A DNA stretch of 64,000 bases from JAJPHU01 sp035553375 (GTDB taxonomy: Bacteria; Planctomycetota; Planctomycetia; Gemmatales; Gemmataceae): positions 1-64,000 of the forward strand of contig DATNCY010000136.1 in NCBI GenBank assembly GCA_035553375.1, written 5' to 3'. The number at the start of each line of letters is the position of its first letter. The stretch's first letter is position 1. The translations under genes were made by a program, and so were the position numbers. Positions 62,283 to 64,000 of the stretch are shown here, in pieces. The notes beneath the pieces are model-generated. The model ran no database searches. It was not told the DNA's origin and saw only the letters and a program-made list of their open reading frames with translations.

Positions 62283-62963
62283 ATGTTACGCATTGTCCCA
62301 ATCGCTCTCGGAAGCGCGGTCGTTCTCGCCCTTATCATGGGGCCGGTCACGCTGGCCGTTCATCAGCAAGCGCAGACGCGCAATTTCCGTGTGGTTAAGC
62401 CAGGCGTCCTCTACCGCAGCGGACAAATGACCAAGGAAGGACTGAAGCGCATCATCAACGATTATCACATTAAGACGGTCATCTCGCTGCGAGACGGCTT
62501 GACCCCGTCCGATAAGGCAGAGAAAGAATTTTGCGAGAGCGAGGAAATCAACTTTGTCCGCATCCTGCCCAGCCAATGGGGCGATGTCGGCGGCTGCGTG
62601 CCGATGGAAGCGGGCGTGCGTAAATTCCGTGCCGTTCTGAGCGATTCGCACAACTATCCCGTCCTCGTCCATTGTTTCGCGGGCATCCATCGCACGGGGG
62701 CACACTGCGCCATTTACCGCATGGAGTTTGAACACTGGAACAATGCGCAGGCGATCGCCGAGATGAAGGCGTGCGGCTACACGAACCTCGATGAGGAACT
62801 GGATATTTTGGGCTACCTGGAACAATATCGACCGAGTTGGATGCCCAAGGTTGAACCGCCGCCGTCTTCGGTGGAAGTGAAGGAAACACCGAAGTCCAAG
62901 AAGAAGCACCCTCACAAGCCATCTGCCAAAGCGCGACTGAAGCATCGTCGCAATTGGTCGTAG
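62283..62963 (+). CDS. Membrane-anchored tyrosine/dual-specificity phosphatase
   Basis: 226 residues. A single N-terminal membrane segment (IALGSAVVLALIMGPVTLAV) is followed by a phosphatase domain with VKPGVLYRSGQMTKEGLKRI, KTVISLRDG and the complete P-loop PVLVHCFAGIHRTGAHCA (Cys131, Arg137; HCxxGxxRTG). The C-terminus is Lys/His-rich (KSKKKHPHKPSAKARLKHRR). The catalytic domain probably faces the periplasm. Substrates are unknown; phosphotyrosine, phosphoinositides or polysaccharide phosphate are all possible. CGGAGG precedes the ATG. It is 125 bp after the membrane-protein gene. Confidence 0.88.
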   Translation: MLRIVPIALGSAVVLALIMGPVTLAVHQQAQTRNFRVVKPGVLYRSGQMTKEGLKRIINDYHIKTVISLRDGLTPSDKAEKEFCESEEINFVRILPSQWGDVGGCVPMEAGVRKFRAVLSDSHNYPVLVHCFAGIHRTGAHCAIYRMEFEHWNNAQAIAEMKACGYTNLDEELDILGYLEQYRPSWMPKVEPPPSSVEVKETPKSKKKHPHKPSAKARLKHRRNWS

Positions 62964-63090
62964 AGCGAAAACGCCAACATGAGTAGGTGCCGCGAGCCGA
63001 GCGGCACGATTTGAGTAGGTGCCGCGAGCCGAGCGGCACACACAGTCCGGCTCGGCTCGCAACACCTACCGCGTTGGCGTTTTCGCTCTA
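62961..63090. repeat. GTAGGT hairpin-repeat array C with perfect 18-bp inverted termini
   Basis: Two L units and one R-like unit (its distal stem altered to GCAACACC) lie at 62983-63069. They are enclosed by TAGAGCGAAAACGCCAAC (62961-62978) and its exact reverse complement (63073-63090). The first TAG is the stop codon of the phosphatase gene, and the stop of glpK follows directly at 63091-63093, so the element fills the whole interval between two convergent genes. Confidence 0.93.
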
Positions 63091-64000
63091 CTATAGTTGC
63101 GTGTAAAAAGCGATCACCGCCTGGACGGCGCGACGCCATAGATGCAATCGGCGTTCGCGTTCGTCCACGGGTAAGCGCGGCTCGAAACGTCGCGCTTCCG
63201 ATCCCAATTCACGCAAGTCTTGCTCGCTCGACCATACTCCCATTCGCAATCCCGCGAGGTAGGCGGCCCCGAGGGCCGTCGCTTCGGCGGACGCCGATTG
63301 CAAGATCGGCAGTCCCAAAATGTCGGCCTGACATTGCAAGAACCAGTCATTACGCGCCATGCCACCATCCACACGCAGACTATGCAAGCGCTGTCCGGCA
63401 TCGCGCTCGGCGGCGGTGAGGAGATCGGCGATCTGATAGGCGACGCCTTCCAGCGTCGCCCGGCTGATGTCGGCGGCCGTCGTACCGCGCGTCAAACCGA
63501 ACAGCACGCCGCGCGCCTCCGGCACCCAATGCGGCGCACCCAGCCCGACGAAACCCGGCACAAAAAGGACCGGCTCGCCCGCGTCGGAATGAGCGGCCAA
63601 CTCCTCGACTTGCCGGGCGTTCTCGAATAGACGCAGGCCATCGCGCAGCCATTGCACGGCCGCGCCCGCGATGAAGACGCTGCCTTCCAGCGCGTACTGC
63701 ATCGCATCGGGACCGCTGGCGGCGATGGTGGTCAACAGACGATGGCGCGACAGAATGGGCCGGGAACCAAGGTGCTGCAAGAAAAACGCGCCGGTACCAT
63801 AAGTACACTTGGCTTCGCCAGCGGTAAACGCGCATTGCCCGAACAGCGCGGCTTGCTGATCGCCCGCCACGCCGGCGAGGGGAATGCCCGCCGGCAAGAA
63901 CGGCAGATCGGCCGTGACACCGAAATCATCCATGCTCGCTCGCACTTGCGGCAGCAGGCAAGTCGGCACCTCGAAAAAGCGGCATAATTCGTCATCCCAG
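63091..64000 (-). CDS. glpK: Glycerol kinase, C-terminal two-thirds (5' end outside window)
   Basis: FGGY-family sugar kinase. Visible are WDDELCRFFEVPTCLLPQV (from the window edge), GVAGDQQAALFGQCAF, CTYGTGAFFLQHLG (ATP-binding region), ALEGSVFIAGAAVQWLRDGL, GLGAPHWVPEARGVLFGLTR and LRVDGGMARNDWFLQCQADI with EATALGAAYLAG. These are the signatures of glycerol kinase rather than xylulokinase. It phosphorylates glycerol to glycerol-3-phosphate. The reading frame runs off the right edge. The stop TAG (63091-63093) touches repeat array C. Confidence 0.93.
   Translation of the reverse strand, partial: WDDELCRFFEVPTCLLPQVRASMDDFGVTADLPFLPAGIPLAGVAGDQQAALFGQCAFTAGEAKCTYGTGAFFLQHLGSRPILSRHRLLTTIAASGPDAMQYALEGSVFIAGAAVQWLRDGLRLFENARQVEELAAHSDAGEPVLFVPGFVGLGAPHWVPEARGVLFGLTRGTTAADISRATLEGVAYQIADLLTAAERDAGQRLHSLRVDGGMARNDWFLQCQADILGLPILQSASAEATALGAAYLAGLRMGVWSSEQDLRELGSEARRFEPRLPVDERERRLHLWRRAVQAVIAFYTQL

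Overview
The window looks like part of a chromosome from a planctomycete, probably of the Gemmata group. This is an inference from gene content, since no marker gene such as 16S rRNA is present. The signs are: very long secreted PQQ/TPR proteins, a MoxR-DUF58-BatA/VWA operon, a 1213-residue SecA with a C-terminal SEC-C motif, caspase-like and ThuA proteins, small zinc-ribbon N-termini, high G+C, GTG/TTG starts, and many intergenic hairpin repeats. A Kdo transferase gene (waaA) indicates a Gram-negative envelope with lipid A.

Left edge (1-1800): the start of an IS21-like transposase gene leaves the window on the minus strand. The end of that element, with three 20-bp terminal repeats, lies at about 108-197 and has removed the N-terminus of a tyrosine recombinase (198-905). 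A tRNA-Glu gene (1647-1719, minus) points its 3' end at the recombinase, as expected at the edge of an integrated island.

1800-16600: a 1429-residue PQQ-propeller/TPR secreted protein, a MoxR ATPase, a DUF58 protein and a 1690-residue BatA/VWA membrane protein form one rightward envelope or stress operon. It is split by an accessory block (a DUF6941-like protein, a coiled-coil protein and an antitoxin/PIN toxin pair). A second VapBC-like pair follows it, and behind that lies a decayed duplicate of the last ~145 bp of the VWA gene.

16700-30000 (mostly minus strand): an ABC-F ATPase, a sugar-nucleotide epimerase, hemX-hemA, a caspase-fold protein that has lost its catalytic cysteine, a ThuA protein and an M13 peptidase; then, on the plus strand, a cyanophycinase-like protein.

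30000-49000: a lone RND pump, a small desulforedoxin-like protein, waaA, secA, a HEAT/TPR protein, a tricorn-like S41 protease, a ketosynthase-like/ketosynthase pair, tsaE, and an ANTAR response regulator with a histidine-kinase-like partner.

49000-64000: two membrane proteins, bioB-bioF, a lipoprotein with a dead phosphatase-like domain, a PLP transsulfuration enzyme, two tandem TPR/HEAT paralogues, a polytopic membrane protein, an active-looking tyrosine phosphatase and the 3' part of glpK.

The most striking content between genes is three hairpin-repeat systems. (i) Arrays of a GTAGGT-type hairpin at 29.7, 60.3 and 63.0 kb contain two versions whose stems differ by compensatory base pairs and whose 7-nt loops are mutually complementary. 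Two of the arrays are enclosed by inverted TAGAGCGAAA termini. (ii) Four long hairpins have arms made of short tandem repeats, one of them in frame inside a gene. (iii) Four palindromes share a GCGCCAGC core. No gene in the window obviously mobilises them.
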